64,000 bases of DNA from Rapana venosa. Lineage: Eukaryota > Mollusca > Gastropoda > Neogastropoda > Muricidae. Shown here piece by piece: positions 28,501 to 38,293 of the stretch. The stretch is from the NCBI GenBank assembly GCA_028751875.1, contig CM054153.1, positions 18,279,746 through 18,343,745 of the forward strand, in the 5' to 3' direction. Under the pieces are notes generated by a model. It saw only the letters and a program-made list of their open reading frames with translations. It was not told the origin of the DNA and ran no database searches. A program made the translations under genes and the position numbers. Position 1 is the first letter of the stretch. The number at the start of each line of letters is the position of its first letter.

Positions 28501-31500
28501 AAAAAGGAGGAGGAGGTAATTTTCATAAAGACAGAACTAAAACACAAAAAGAAAAGAAATTGACTAGATCTTGCATTCTAACATAGTTTTGATTCTAACA
28601 TCTGTCAAAAGCTCATGATAGATGTTATAGAAAATAAAAATAAGCAAAGCAGGTGTAAAATTTCCATATGCCCCAATCCTGTCATCACCTACACAGACAA
28701 CAGTTTCACCGAAATAACCCCGCTGTATAATACCACTCTGTCCACAATAACATAAACTGATTAGAACTAGTCAGGACAAATTTTCTCAGAGCAAAATATG
28801 TGACCTTAGTCAAATGACACTTGACCTGACTGTAGTCTCATGTGAAAGACTAAAAGGGGATTCCAGGGAGTCAGAACCAGTTAAACGCCAAAGAAAACAT
28901 GCCCTCAAATGGACTCATCTCTCCTAGCTTCTCTGCATTTCCTTTATCAGGTGAAATGTGCAGTGCCTGATCTTCTCTTGTGCTTGTCACTCTGCAGTAG
29001 GTCTGTTTGCTGGCCTCTGACGACACATTCTGACTTCAAGGCAGCTCAAGTTTTTATACAGGATACATTCTCTGATTCTGGGTATGTTTGTCCCTTGAAT
29101 AGATAGATAATTCAGCAGCAAGACTTGAACTCATGCTTCTTCAGACTACTATCAGTTCAACAGTCCAGCACTCTAACCACCCAACCATTCTAACCCTGTA
29201 AGAGAGACTGATACCTGTGAATACCTGAACTCAGTTTCCGTCCTTACCTGTGTGTTTCAGCATGTGCTCTTTCAGGAGGCTTGCATAAGAAGCTTTGAAG
29301 TCACACTGGTCACACTTCAGGTCTTCGTTTTCTGCAATGCAAAATGTACCAACTAAAGTTAAAACATTCAGACAGTATGTGTACACGATCGATTAAAAAA
29401 ACAAAACACCATAAGAAAATAAAATCACAATGTATTACACACAATTCATCATAAAAAACAACATTCTCATTCCAGTTCTCAGTGGTTGGCATTATCAGAT
29501 TCAGTGTTGGCTACTGCATTCTGTGGCGCTATATTGCCCAAGTTCCAAATGACTGTCTTTCCTTTTGTAACAGACTAACACACCACACACACACACACAT
29601 ACATGTATACACAAATGGGTTAGGGCCACCACTGAGACACTTGTTCAAGGGGGGGGTTTCTCCTGGAGGTAACATCAGCTAGTGAAGTACATTGGTGAGC
29701 CTCCACTTCCCCAAAACTCCTTCAAATGAGACTATAATTAGTAGACCGAGATCCTGTGTGCAAACACACAAACTGACAAAGACTATCTTGCAAACACATT
29801 AAAACCCATTCGCATGATTCTGCTTTTCAGAAGACGAGGCCATTGTGTGCTGGTAGGAATGGCTGAAAAAAACAACAACAACCCAACCCCAACTGTACAT
29901 CACATGTATAATATACATGCCTGCAGGGACTGACTGAGCACAAGAGTGCTTAAATCTTTATCCTCAAATTGAAAGAGCTGAGTGAAACTGAAATTAAAAG
30001 GCACACTTCCCCCATAGGGATACCAGGGGCCTGTCAGTACAAACAGCATCTGCACCTTCTGGAAATTCTGTGCTAGGAGTTCCCTCTTTTGTAACCCTCT
30101 CTTTGTTTCTCACTTTCTGCCTTGTTCCCTTTCTTCCCATCATCTCACTTCTTTATTTTCTACCTTCTTGGTCCATTCTCCTGCCTTTTATCCAGAAAGA
30201 CTTAAAAGATCCCTATTGTCTACCATGCGAAAGTAGGATGCCCTGGATGACGTGACATGTCAGGTGCTTAACCACTAGACTGCCCCACCCCGGAAATTTT
30301 CCGGGGCTAAACGTGCACTCTATACAGCTACAACCCGGAAAATTTCCGGTGTATCGAACCGAAGTAAACAAGCCAGCTTCCTTGACTACAGTTAAAGGGA
30401 AAGAACTCCAAAATTAGTGGAGATCACTCTCCTGTTGCTTGGCAACATCTAGCTTCAAAAACCGTGGCAAAAACCGATCGTTTTTTTAGCTCATATTTTG
30501 TGTTTTTATGCATGACTGCTTGGGCAGTTCTTGTTCAAAATGGCTGACACTTCTTGTTGAAGACATCAATAACTTTACACAGCTGAAAAGGGCAAATAAA
30601 ACTTTAGATTTACCTGACAGTGATGAAAAGCGATCGTGTATGATTCAGGAGATCGTACATGAAAAAAAAATTAATGAGATTTGGCCTGGACTTATGTATG
30701 ACGTTACTGAGATGGGGGGGGGGGGGGGTGGGGGGGGGGGGGGGGGGGGGGTTTACTCAGAATGACCGTGGTGATGAAGAAAATGTATTTTTTGTCGACT
30801 TTTTACATTTTAAATATATTTTCGCAGTGAAATCACTGAAATATCAATTTGAGCTTGCCTCGAAGCAATCTACGATATATATAAAATAAATAGTAATTCT
30901 GCCGAATCTTAAGCTTCGGCATTTCACAGTGCAGGAGAGGAGTACCGAAGCTTAATATGCGGCACAACCTCAATGAGTTAAGTGTTTGAGGGCTTGACAA
31001 AGAAGAAGAAAAACACACACACACACACACAATCCAAAGCTAACACAACCTGTAGCAATAGCAGGTAACAGTCTAACACTCACCTGTGTGTTTGGCTGTG
31101 ACATGACGATTGAGGGAAGCGAGGTCCATGAAGGTGGCTGGACACAGATGACACAGCAGTCGGCTGCGTGTGTGTCTCTGCTGGTGCTCCACCAGTTTGC
31201 TGCGCAGACGACTCTTGAAGTCGCACTGGTCACACTCAAAGTGCACTTTGCCATCTGCGTGCATCTGTCATCAGGGAAAACATGATAAAGGGAATATTCT
31301 ATAATGTCATTTTTATACACAACATTCATGAAAAATTCAAAAGAGGACAAATGGGTTGTCATATTAGTACTATTAGTGCATATAAATACTTTTGAAAAGG
31401 TGTGAAAGCCAATGGATAAGGAGTGAATGGTTCAAATCCTGTAGGCCTGAAATTTAACAGGACTCTCCTTTTTCTAGCATCACACATGCGCATAGTACCC

Positions 31501-32176
31501 CCCCCCAAAAAAATAAAAAAAAATAAAAAAAAATAAAAGACTGAGTACAAAGAAAACGCACAGGTCTACTCCTACTTTCAAAATCAAGGTAGAAAATTAA
31601 TATATTATCTACCACTGATTTGGACACGTATACTCTTGTCTTCCCAAGAAATGAATATTACAGAATCATTGCACATGACATGCTTTGTACTTCATTCACA
31701 CAATTGATGTAATATGTATCATATGTGGAAAAAATTGCAGGATTATGAGAATGGAAACTAAGAAAGATAACTCCTGCAAACCACAGTCTATAAGTATAAT
31801 CTCCCATCTCTCTTCTTTCCCCATGCAGTAGTCGAAGGAAGCTGTAAAAGTGGAAACCAGGAAACTGAGGAAAGTCTACTGGAATTCTAACTTAAAAAAA
31901 AATCCTAAATAAGACTAAGAGAGACACCCCCCCTCCCCCAGCCACATACACTAACACAACACATCAACGGTTTCAAAAGAATTAGGATCAATTCTGTCTT
32001 CATTAATTATATTTATCTGCCTCACTCCCCACAACAAAACTAAGCACCTACAACCAACACCTCCCCCCACCCTTCCTTTTCAAAACCAAACCATCATATG
32101 TGTGTGTGTTTGTGTGTGACTGTGTGTGTGTGACTGTGTGTGTGTATGCCATTCTCTGTGTTTGTGTATGCCATTC

Positions 32177-32271
<95 letters not shown>

Positions 32272-32302
32272 CAGACAGACAGACAGACAAGAGAGAGCGA
32301 GC

Positions 32303-32387
<85 letters not shown>

Positions 32388-32429
32388 CTGAGAGAGAGAG
32401 ACTCAGACAGACAGACAGAGAGAGCGAGC

Positions 32430-32469
<40 letters not shown>

Positions 32470-32516
32470 CAGACAGACAGACAGACAGATAGAGAGAGCG
32501 AGCGCGCGCGCACCAC

Positions 32517-32587
<71 letters not shown>

Positions 32588-34687
32588 AGATAGGCACAGC
32601 TAACTGGGTTGATGTACCAATTTCTTATTTATAAATAACTTTCAAGACAAACAGAGGGGCACTGAAGGCAAACTCTAAAACTGAATCAGTATACTACTAT
32701 TTATGCAACCAAACCCCCTGTCTACTCACCTGCAGATGGTTGTGCATAAACTTGACAGACTTTGCCACGTGGCCACAGACGTTGCAGACATAATGAATTT
32801 TTTTGGCTTCTCCCTCCACAGGGATCTCTCTCGCCTGCAGAAGCACTTCCTCCCGAAGCGCGCTCAGTTCTTCCTGGCGAATCTGCGTTTTGGTTTTCGC
32901 TTTTGTCACCCCTTTCCCTGATGTGACGTTATAACTACCTGTATGTGTATCCCTTCCGGTGCTGTTCATGCTGTCCGATTGTAGAGTCAAGGCTGGTCGG
33001 CCATCGTTATCTGATGGGAATTATTTTCACCATTTCCAATTCCATTGTGTGCTAGTGATTCACACACTTGCACCTGAAGTGTGTTTCCAGCGCATAGTTG
33101 TAACTCTTCTGCATTTATTCCTGCAGTGACAGGCAATGAGGTACTGATCTCTGCGTCACTGCTGACAGCACCGTCCACAGCCATGGTCTGGATTATCTGC
33201 CCATTAGGTTCTAAAAATAGAACTACCGAACCTGGCATACTGCTTTTCTGGTTGGAGGAGGTTTCAGGCACATGAACCTCTGGCTTACTCAAGTTATCAA
33301 AGACGTTGACACCAACAGTAGGGGAACTCGAGCATTCTGTCTGAAATGGCTGTACCATTTCAGCTTTCTTGTACACAACAATATCTTTTCCAGCTTCATC
33401 AGTCTTCAGGTCCATGCTGTGGTCTGTGCGTGTTGTTGGCAGCTCAGAATAAACACAGGTTTTATTTTCTGTATGGTACACTGGTAGTGGTGCCTGCAGT
33501 GAGTTGGTCAGCTGGGCTGGTTTTCCTCCTTCATCCATTGCATTGGGCTCAAATGGCAAAAAATCACCTATATCATGGCTGTACACGGTCTGATCCAAAA
33601 GCTGATTTGTGTGATTATGGATGTCACTAGCACTGGCACCAGTGGTAGCACCTGGAACAGTCTTGAACTGAAAACCTTCAAGCTGAAGAATTTCTCTTGC
33701 AAGGAGGTCAACATGCTCACTTTGTTCAGTATTGGAATTACTGACTGTTGTAGAAGCTTCAAGCATACTGGCACATTTTACATTTGCTTTTTGCAGTGTG
33801 TCATTTAACATAGAATAGACTGGTACTGTAGACTGTTTCTCAACTGGGGCTGAAGAATGGACTAAACTGGAAAAATCCTCTTCATTTCCAGTTTGAATTG
33901 TTGGCTGTATCGCTGAAGATCCACGATCTTGTTGCAGTTGTCCTAGATAGGCAAGCAAGTTAGTGGCTGGCGTGCTATTTTTCTGAATCAAAACTGATTC
34001 TGAGTTAGAAGAGTCTGATTTGTCATGATCCCCTCCTTGCAAATTTGAACTTGAAGAAAAACTGACATTATTCTTAGCTGGTGAGAAGGTGCAGCTGGTG
34101 CATGGCATGGGATCTGCATTGTTGGCGAACACAAATGACTGCGATACAGGCGTAGCCAGACTTACAACAGAGTTAAGAATATTCTGCTGGTTAACACACT
34201 GACCCATGGTACTGCACGTGTTTGTGTGCAGCAAATTGTTAGGACCAGAGTTACACTGTGCTGAAGTGATGTTAGCTTGGGGGAGAGACCGAGATCTTGG
34301 TACTGTTCTGCGATTTGTTTCACGCAATTGTTGGCAGCCCATTCCATACGGCCCTTGAGTAAGAGTACTTAGATCATCCTTGCTCAGGAACGATCTTCCA
34401 GTGACCCTAGTTTCCGATGTGGTACTTATCTGGGGAGATGTCTTCCTTCTTTTTCTCTCACAAAGCAGACGATTTTGTTGGGCCTTTTTGCTTGCCTTCG
34501 GCCCAGGAACACTAGGACTGGGAGTAATCAGCTCCAAGTAATGCTCTCTTTCGCACACAAACAAGTTCGCTGGAGATTTAAATGCATCTCCGTTGCATTT
34601 TACCTGGTGGTTTTCTGCTTGTGATTCAAAAACAAACAACCCTTTGCATGTTTTACATAGATACAACGGAACAATATTTCCTGGCAT
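24730..34687 (-). CDS. C2H2 zinc-finger transcription factor, nine fingers
   Basis: Five coding exons: 34687-32730, 31264-31084, 29331-29248, 28024-27805 and 25582-24730. All introns are GT-AG with matching phases. About 1,098 residues if the frame break near 33020 is one missing base. Order: an N-terminal atypical C2HC finger (CKTCKGLFVFESQAENHQVKC), a basic patch ERKRRKTS, a long Ser/Thr/Gln-rich region, nine C2H2 fingers of C-x2-C-x12-H-x3/4-H form (one with C-x4-C), then a tail with ALMD heptads and three RxxS-x-x-D motifs. The layout resembles vertebrate ZFP64-type proteins, but orthology is not claimed. Predicted nuclear, DNA-binding. An in-frame TAA 48-51 nt 5' of the exon's reading frame opening supports the ATG at 34687 (aacaaaATG). 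The promoter is shared with RPL36. Confidence 0.9.
25625..26058. repeat. Tandem repeat of about 48 bp, nine copies
   Basis: Unit tctgtataagtactgttcag plus cattcttccacactag and a T run. It sits just upstream, in sense, of the acceptor of the last zinc-finger exon. The last unit is joined to a SINE insertion. Confidence 0.93.
26046..26304 (+). mobile_element. Composite tRNA-5S SINE, head truncated
   Basis: Opens inside the 5S-like part (gagcgtggttaccaagtgg then atgggtgaccgtttgc) and runs through the body gggcgctaccctcagtatgc to ctccccaacgacc. Flanked by taagtactgttca at 26046-26058 and 26292-26304, although this phrase is also part of the tandem unit. The tRNA A-box head is absent. Confidence 0.8.
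26738..27804 (-). repeat. Tandem array of a 54-56-bp unit containing a 5' splice site
   Basis: About 19 units, each made on the sense (minus) strand of an exon-end-like piece (for example AACGCAAG) followed by gtgagattgctg, then a tgattgtttatgccatgaga filler. The real donor at 27805/27804 reads AACACAAG followed by gtgaggttgctg, so the array is a serial copy of the exon 4 5' splice site. The four units nearest the exon are almost identical and distant ones are degenerate, which suggests growth from the exon side. Confidence 0.93.
27805..28024 (-). CDS. Zinc-finger gene exon 4 (fingers 5-7a)
   Basis: 220 nt between acceptor cacacag and donor gtgagg. Fingers CCEVEGCGYKTPYLRALRVH (C-x4-C), YRCHQCSYETVEKSTLDRHL and the first half of YQCSHCDFRANTR. 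The donor sequence is the seed of the tandem array that follows in the intron. Confidence 0.93.
28093..28170 (-). mobile_element. LINE 3'-end fragment (GCGCTATATAAATTCC type)
   Basis: (AAT)n then ggaatttatatagcgctgaa and aatcgaagtgcttgc, the reverse of the LINE end at 49380-49470. 5'-truncated. Confidence 0.7.
29105..29195 (-). mobile_element. tRNA-like SINE head
   Basis: On the minus strand: GGTTGGGTGGTTAGAGTGCT (A-box region) and GAGTTCAAGTCTTG (B box). The body may extend left to about 28880. Intron of the zinc-finger gene. Confidence 0.6.
29248..29331 (-). CDS. Zinc-finger gene exon 3 (finger 4)
   Basis: 84 nt between acceptor cattgcag and donor gtaagg. Encodes one finger, LKCDQCDFKASYASLLKEHM, with TGEN and HTG linker residues. 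Confidence 0.92.
29607..29990 (+). mobile_element. Diverged SINE (cctcgatataaaag-tail family)
   Basis: Landmarks in order: ggaggtaacatcag, gagactataattagtagacc, gaggccattgtgtgctgg and gtgcttaaatctttatcctc. Confidence 0.7.
30100..30290 (-). mobile_element. tRNA-derived SINE fragment
   Basis: On the minus strand it opens GGTGGGGCAGTCTAGTGG, an A-box head, then a short body with CTTTCGCATGG and gatccc. Directly next to the palindromic element at 30290-30980. Confidence 0.55.
30290..30980. repeat. Element bounded by inverted repeats (possible DNA-transposon remnant)
   Basis: Left end has ccccggaaattttccgggg and, 24 bp on, its inverse cccggaaaatttccggtg. Right end has tgccgaatcttaagcttcgg and its inverse ccgaagcttaatatgcggca, then a TTAA. 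Between them is an open frame (30508-30714) interrupted by a long poly-G run. No transposase motif was recognised. Confidence 0.4.
30714..30752. repeat. Poly-G run
   Basis: Nearly unbroken G for about 38 bp with single T interruptions. A likely place for sequencing or assembly length error. Confidence 0.9.
31084..31264 (-). CDS. Zinc-finger gene exon 2 (fingers 1b-3)
   Basis: 181 nt between acceptor gatgacag and donor gtgagt. Begins MHADGKVHFECDQCDF: the His in MH completes finger 1, so an intron splits that finger. Then fingers FECDQCDFKSRLRSKLVEHQ and LLCHLCPATFMDLASLNRHV, ending KHTG. Confidence 0.92.
32098..32583. repeat. GT run followed by about 390 bp of (GA)n
   Basis: GT-rich to about 32190, then GA repeats with four ctcagacagacag-type interruptions. 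In the sense of the zinc-finger gene this is a very long (TC)n pyrimidine tract that begins about 150 nt after the exon 1 donor. Confidence 0.95.
32730..34687 (-). CDS. Zinc-finger gene exon 1 (large, apparent frameshift)
   Basis: Starts MPGNIVPLYLCKTCKG. The first frame runs 566 codons to a TGA at 32987-32989. An overlapping frame then continues from about 33022 to 32730 and carries SALREEVLLQAREI and the start of finger 1 (HYVCNVCGHVAKSVKFMHNH). The exon is 1,958 nt; one extra base makes 653 whole codons, so it ends in the phase the next exon needs. A missing base in the CCC run near 33022-33024 would explain it. Confidence 0.8.
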
Positions 34688-34737
34688 TTTGTTGATATCG
34701 TCTGATTCTCTGTACGGAGTATTCTCCCTTGGAATCT

Positions 34738-34965
34738 TAAAAAAACGAGAGGTTTACCACACACAAACAAAAATTTAAAAAATTTGAAACAAAAATGTTT
34801 CATTTGTTTTCTGATTTATTCCGAAAATAACTGCAAAGTGTAAAGAAACTAATAACAATGAAGTAGATAAAATTTTTCTTTTTTCTTGTTCCGGCCATGG
34901 CCGGCTGATGTTTTGCACATTTCCGGAAGTTCAGTTCACTTCCTCTCTCAACGAAACTGACATCG
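34738..34965. promoter_or_regulatory. Divergent promoter, zinc-finger gene / RPL36
   Basis: Fewer than 260 bp separate the zinc-finger ATG (minus, 34687) from the RPL36 transcription start (plus, about 34939). It holds a perfect 14-bp palindrome CCGGCCATGGCCGG (34891-34904) and a CCGGAAGT ETS-type site (34923-34930) 9 bp before the RPL36 pyrimidine start. No TATA box was seen at the expected spacing. ETS-driven TATA-less divergent promoters are common for ribosomal protein genes. Confidence 0.65.
34939..34964 (+). promoter_or_regulatory. RPL36: RPL36 5' TOP start and noncoding exon 1
   Basis: CTTCCTCTCTC fits a 5' terminal oligopyrimidine start (C followed by pyrimidines), the element that puts ribosomal protein mRNAs under growth control. 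The exon ends ...GACATC before donor gtgagt, so the 5' UTR is about 26 nt. Confidence 0.7.
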
Positions 34966-35632
34966 TGAGTGGTTGCCGAAATCTTTTTCGATCACGTTTC
35001 ATCGTAAAATTTCGTTCATTTACTATTGAAATTGCCTCAAAATCTTGTATATTTGTGCCTTTAGCATTGAAGTAGGTGTTTTCTATTAAGATGGGTTCCT
35101 TAAAAGCATTTTTTGGGTCTAATATTAGACCCTACCCCATCAGAGAATTTTCATCTTCTAGAGTCTTGTGGTAATCTATCGTGATTTGGTGATCGTTCGT
35201 AAAACTATGACAGTTTCCTCATTTCTTTTCTTGTATTGTCATTTTGTTGGAAATATTGTATTGTGAAGTTTGAAATCGTCATACCTGAGGTATGAGTGAT
35301 AAGTTGAAAAACGGCTTTGTTTTGGATGTGTTGTTAGGAACTTGTGAACACTTCGTTGGCATTGAAATTGAATTCTAAGAGAAATTTGACAGATTTGGCT
35401 AGATTTCACTGATTTTCAGTGGATCTGTAGAACAAGGGATGTTCTGACTTACTATTAATGGATTCTTATTGTTTTTCATCATGACCACTGTAGCATGTAC
35501 CCTTGAAATGGGAATCTTGCTTAGTGTTTTGGGAAATAAAAACTTACATAATAATGTGCAAGAAAATGTGCAGTGTTGTAACTTCTATGTCCATAAATCA
35601 AGAATCGGTGCCAAATGTTTTCTGTGAAACAG

Positions 35633-35728
35633 ATGGTTCGTTACCAGTTAGCCGTTGGCCTTCAAAAAGGCCACAAAATGACAAAAATGGAGACAAGCCG
35701 CAAGGATCGACCATCCCGCAGAAAGGGG
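35633..35728 (+). CDS. RPL36: RPL36 exon 2 (first coding)
   Basis: 32 codons, [18 protein letters not shown] to SRRKG, with donor gtaaga. Confidence 0.97.
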
Positions 35729-38277
35729 GTAAGATTTTAAAGCCTTGATCAGCTTTTAGTTTTGTTTAATGGCTGGTCAGGGGACCTGTATACTTGGAAT
35801 CCAATCCATTGTAGGCTAGGCTATTTGGGGTAAGGAGGAAAACCAGGCGCATCTGATGCATGCAGCTTTACTGTGCAGTGATGTTATGAACAAGTATTCC
35901 GCATGCTACAGGTTCAGACATCACCAACGACAATGACAAATTCTTTTATTTGGAGGATAATGAATAAGCACTCATGTGACATATGATTAACCATTAGGCC
36001 TAATGCACAACTTCACACAATTCTTGACTGCATCAAGATCATGTTGCATTTACCAAAAGTAGCAAGTTGTGATTGGATTTTATGTAAGCCTAGGCTACTA
36101 CATTTTTTTCTTGTATTGTTTTTGTTTTTGTTTGCCTTATGGTTGGATGTATTTAATACAATACAAATTACACACCATAGGCCCAGCTGCTGACTGCCGA
36201 TTTCAAGCCTGCCCAGTGCTCTGCTTTTGATGGAATTTGCTCAGCCTGAGTGTAGTTTGTACAGATTTTACATTTTTGTCAGCTTCTGTAGGCTTAATAC
36301 AGGATGGGTATTTTGTGTTTGTTTTGGTGTGTGCAAGCATGTGTAATATTGATGGGATTATTGGAAATAAACTGCCACACCTGCATAAGATTGCAGGTCC
36401 ATCTGCTTGAAATCCATGTGTTAGTGAAGCATAATAGCTTATAATTGTTTTATGTTAGCATGTTTGGGTTGGGTGGGGTTTTTTGACTTTGGGTATTGTG
36501 GTGTTTTTGCTGCTCATGAACTTTTTCATAGCTTATAATTGTTTTATGTTGGCATATTTGGGTTGGGTGGTATTTTTTGTTTTACTGTGGGTATTGTGTT
36601 TTTTGCTGCTCATTAACTTTTTTGTCGAAAACTTTTTTTAAAAACTGGATCCTCTGCATGCATAAGCTACATCAGGCAGAAAAAGTAGAAGAAAAGTGAC
36701 TGACAGTTGAATTACCAAGTGTTCAACTTTCTATAGTGAACTGGATTATCTTTGATAAACAAGAATGAATGAAAAAGATCCTACTGAGAAACCATCTAGT
36801 CGTGCACTCGTTTGTTCCACAGAATCTTGTTTTGATGGGTGCCTGGACCATTCAGTAACCATAATCTTTGATCATGTGATAACATTTGTGTCATCCATTC
36901 CACCAGCCATGGCTGCTCTGCTTCCCCTCAAAATTATTATAGGTTTCCTGCACTTGTGCAAGATGTTTCAGTTAGGCATCAGGCATGCTTTTAGTAGTAT
37001 TACCTGTATCAAAAGAGTTTGTGGTTCTGCCTTTTCTGTTTGGCCAGTTTGCTTAGTATCACTCACTGTTATTAAAAAAAAAAAGTGTTTGTACCATAAT
37101 TGAGATCCTTTTGTTTCAACTTGAGGGGGACCTTTGCCATGAGAGTGGTTGTCTTGCAATGTCTTTTGTGCCTCTGCTGTGGTGTAAAAGAAGAAAACCT
37201 TGCATAGGGTACAAAAAAACGCAAACCCCGAAAAACCCCATAGTGTAACACAAGGCTCTTGAAAAAAGTTTGTTGTTGCTGTCAAATTATATATGATCTG
37301 TTGTGATTTCTGCACTGAGTAGCGTACAACTCTTGTGAATGTACACAGTAATGAGCCAATATTGAGTTTCACTCAAGAACTTTATGGTGGTGTAGATTGA
37401 AATAATAATTTAGGAAAGAAGAGACGGTAGTCTTTTGACAAGCAAGCCATTGCATGTAGCATTTTCTTCACTGACAGGTGATGTGTGTTGCATGTAATTG
37501 TGAATGTTTGTTTCAGACTGCCACCAAACACGCTCGATTTGTGCGTGACCTGGTCCGCGAGATTGCTGGCTTTGCACCTTTTGAAAGACGATGCCAGGAA
37601 TTGCTGCGTATCTCAAAGGACAAACGTGCCCTGAAGTTCTGCAAAAAGAGGGTATGTTTCACTTACGTGTCTTTAGAATCGAACTCTATGTAAATGTTTC
37701 AATGATGAGAGGCTGTTTCTAGTGACAGCTCTTACATGGCCTTGTGCTGTTAGCGTGTTGATTATTGGGCTCAAAGCGGGACTAAAAGGAACTGATTTGT
37801 GGCTCAGCTGTTGTATGCTGTGTTGCTTGTGTTGAACATTAACCTCACCAGGGACATTTTTTTTTATTTGGTAGCCTACAGTATGTAGCAATGAATCAAT
37901 TACAATCTCGCATGCCCCATCTGCCTAAAGGCGATACATGTACCATTTCTTTACATTTGCTCCTATTTCTGTTAGTGTTAGGTCACAGCTCAGTTTACTT
38001 TGATTTTGCTTGTGAATGCAAAAATGCACATGTATGCACACACAGGCATTGTCAGATTATCAGTGCTGTCAGTTTTATGGAGCTGTTTCGTTGTTGCCCC
38101 TCTCAAACCTTTACTATTCAGACTAACCTGACCTGCTAAACCATACCTGCTGCAATTACCTGTGTTTGGTGGTGGTGGTTGTTTCAGCTGGGCAGCCACA
38201 TCCGTGCCAAGAGGAAGCGTGAAGAGATGTTGCAAGTGCTGCAGAAACAGAGAAAGGCCCAGGCTGCCACCAAGTAG
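35633..38277 (+). CDS. RPL36: Ribosomal protein eL36
   Basis: Complete 60S ribosomal protein L36 of 106 residues, with coding exons 35633-35728, 37517-37651 and 38188-38277, all phase 0. Family signatures: [10 protein letters not shown] near the N-terminus, [38 protein letters not shown], and the basic end [14 protein letters not shown]. Human eL36 has 105 residues and aligns along its length. The ATG sits directly on the exon 2 acceptor (aaacag/ATG), so the whole 5' UTR is in a separate TOP exon. The 3' UTR is very short, with AATAAA 11 nt after the stop. The product is a structural protein of the large ribosomal subunit, highly expressed. The codons read cleanly, with no sign of a processed copy. 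Confidence 0.98.
35729..37516 (+). other. RPL36 intron 2
   Basis: Contains a SINE tail fragment at about 35938-35980 (tttggaggataatgaataag, minus) and a tandem duplication of about 98 bp at 36431-36624. No snoRNA with paired C and D boxes plus terminal stem was found. Confidence 0.7.
36431..36624. repeat. About 98-bp tandem duplication
   Basis: atagcttataattgttttat then gttagcatgtttgggttggg, and a second copy with a few changes directly after, in RPL36 intron 2. Confidence 0.92.
37517..37651 (+). CDS. RPL36: RPL36 exon 3
   Basis: 45 codons, [13 protein letters not shown] to LKFCKKR, between acceptor tgtttcag and donor gtatgt. Confidence 0.98.
38188..38277 (+). CDS. RPL36: RPL36 exon 4
   Basis: 29 codons plus [23 protein letters not shown], ending AQAATK. 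Confidence 0.98.
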   Translation: MGSHIRAKRKREEMLQVLQKQRKAQAATK

Positions 38278-38287
38278 ATTGACCATC

Positions 38288-38293
38288 AATAAA
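38288..38293 (+). terminator. RPL36: RPL36 poly(A) signal
   Basis: AATAAA 11 nt after the stop, followed by tctgcacacatg and further on a GT-rich stretch (gtgtgtgtgtgc). Confidence 0.85.

Noticed and set aside
33081..33808. Plus-strand frames across zinc-finger exon 1
   Set aside because: Antisense shadows of the 1.96-kb minus-strand coding exon.
37702..37796. C/D-box snoRNA in RPL36 intron 3
   Set aside because: ATGATGA and a CTGA about 90 nt later fit boxes C and D, but the flanks do not pair as a terminal stem and no clear internal boxes were seen.
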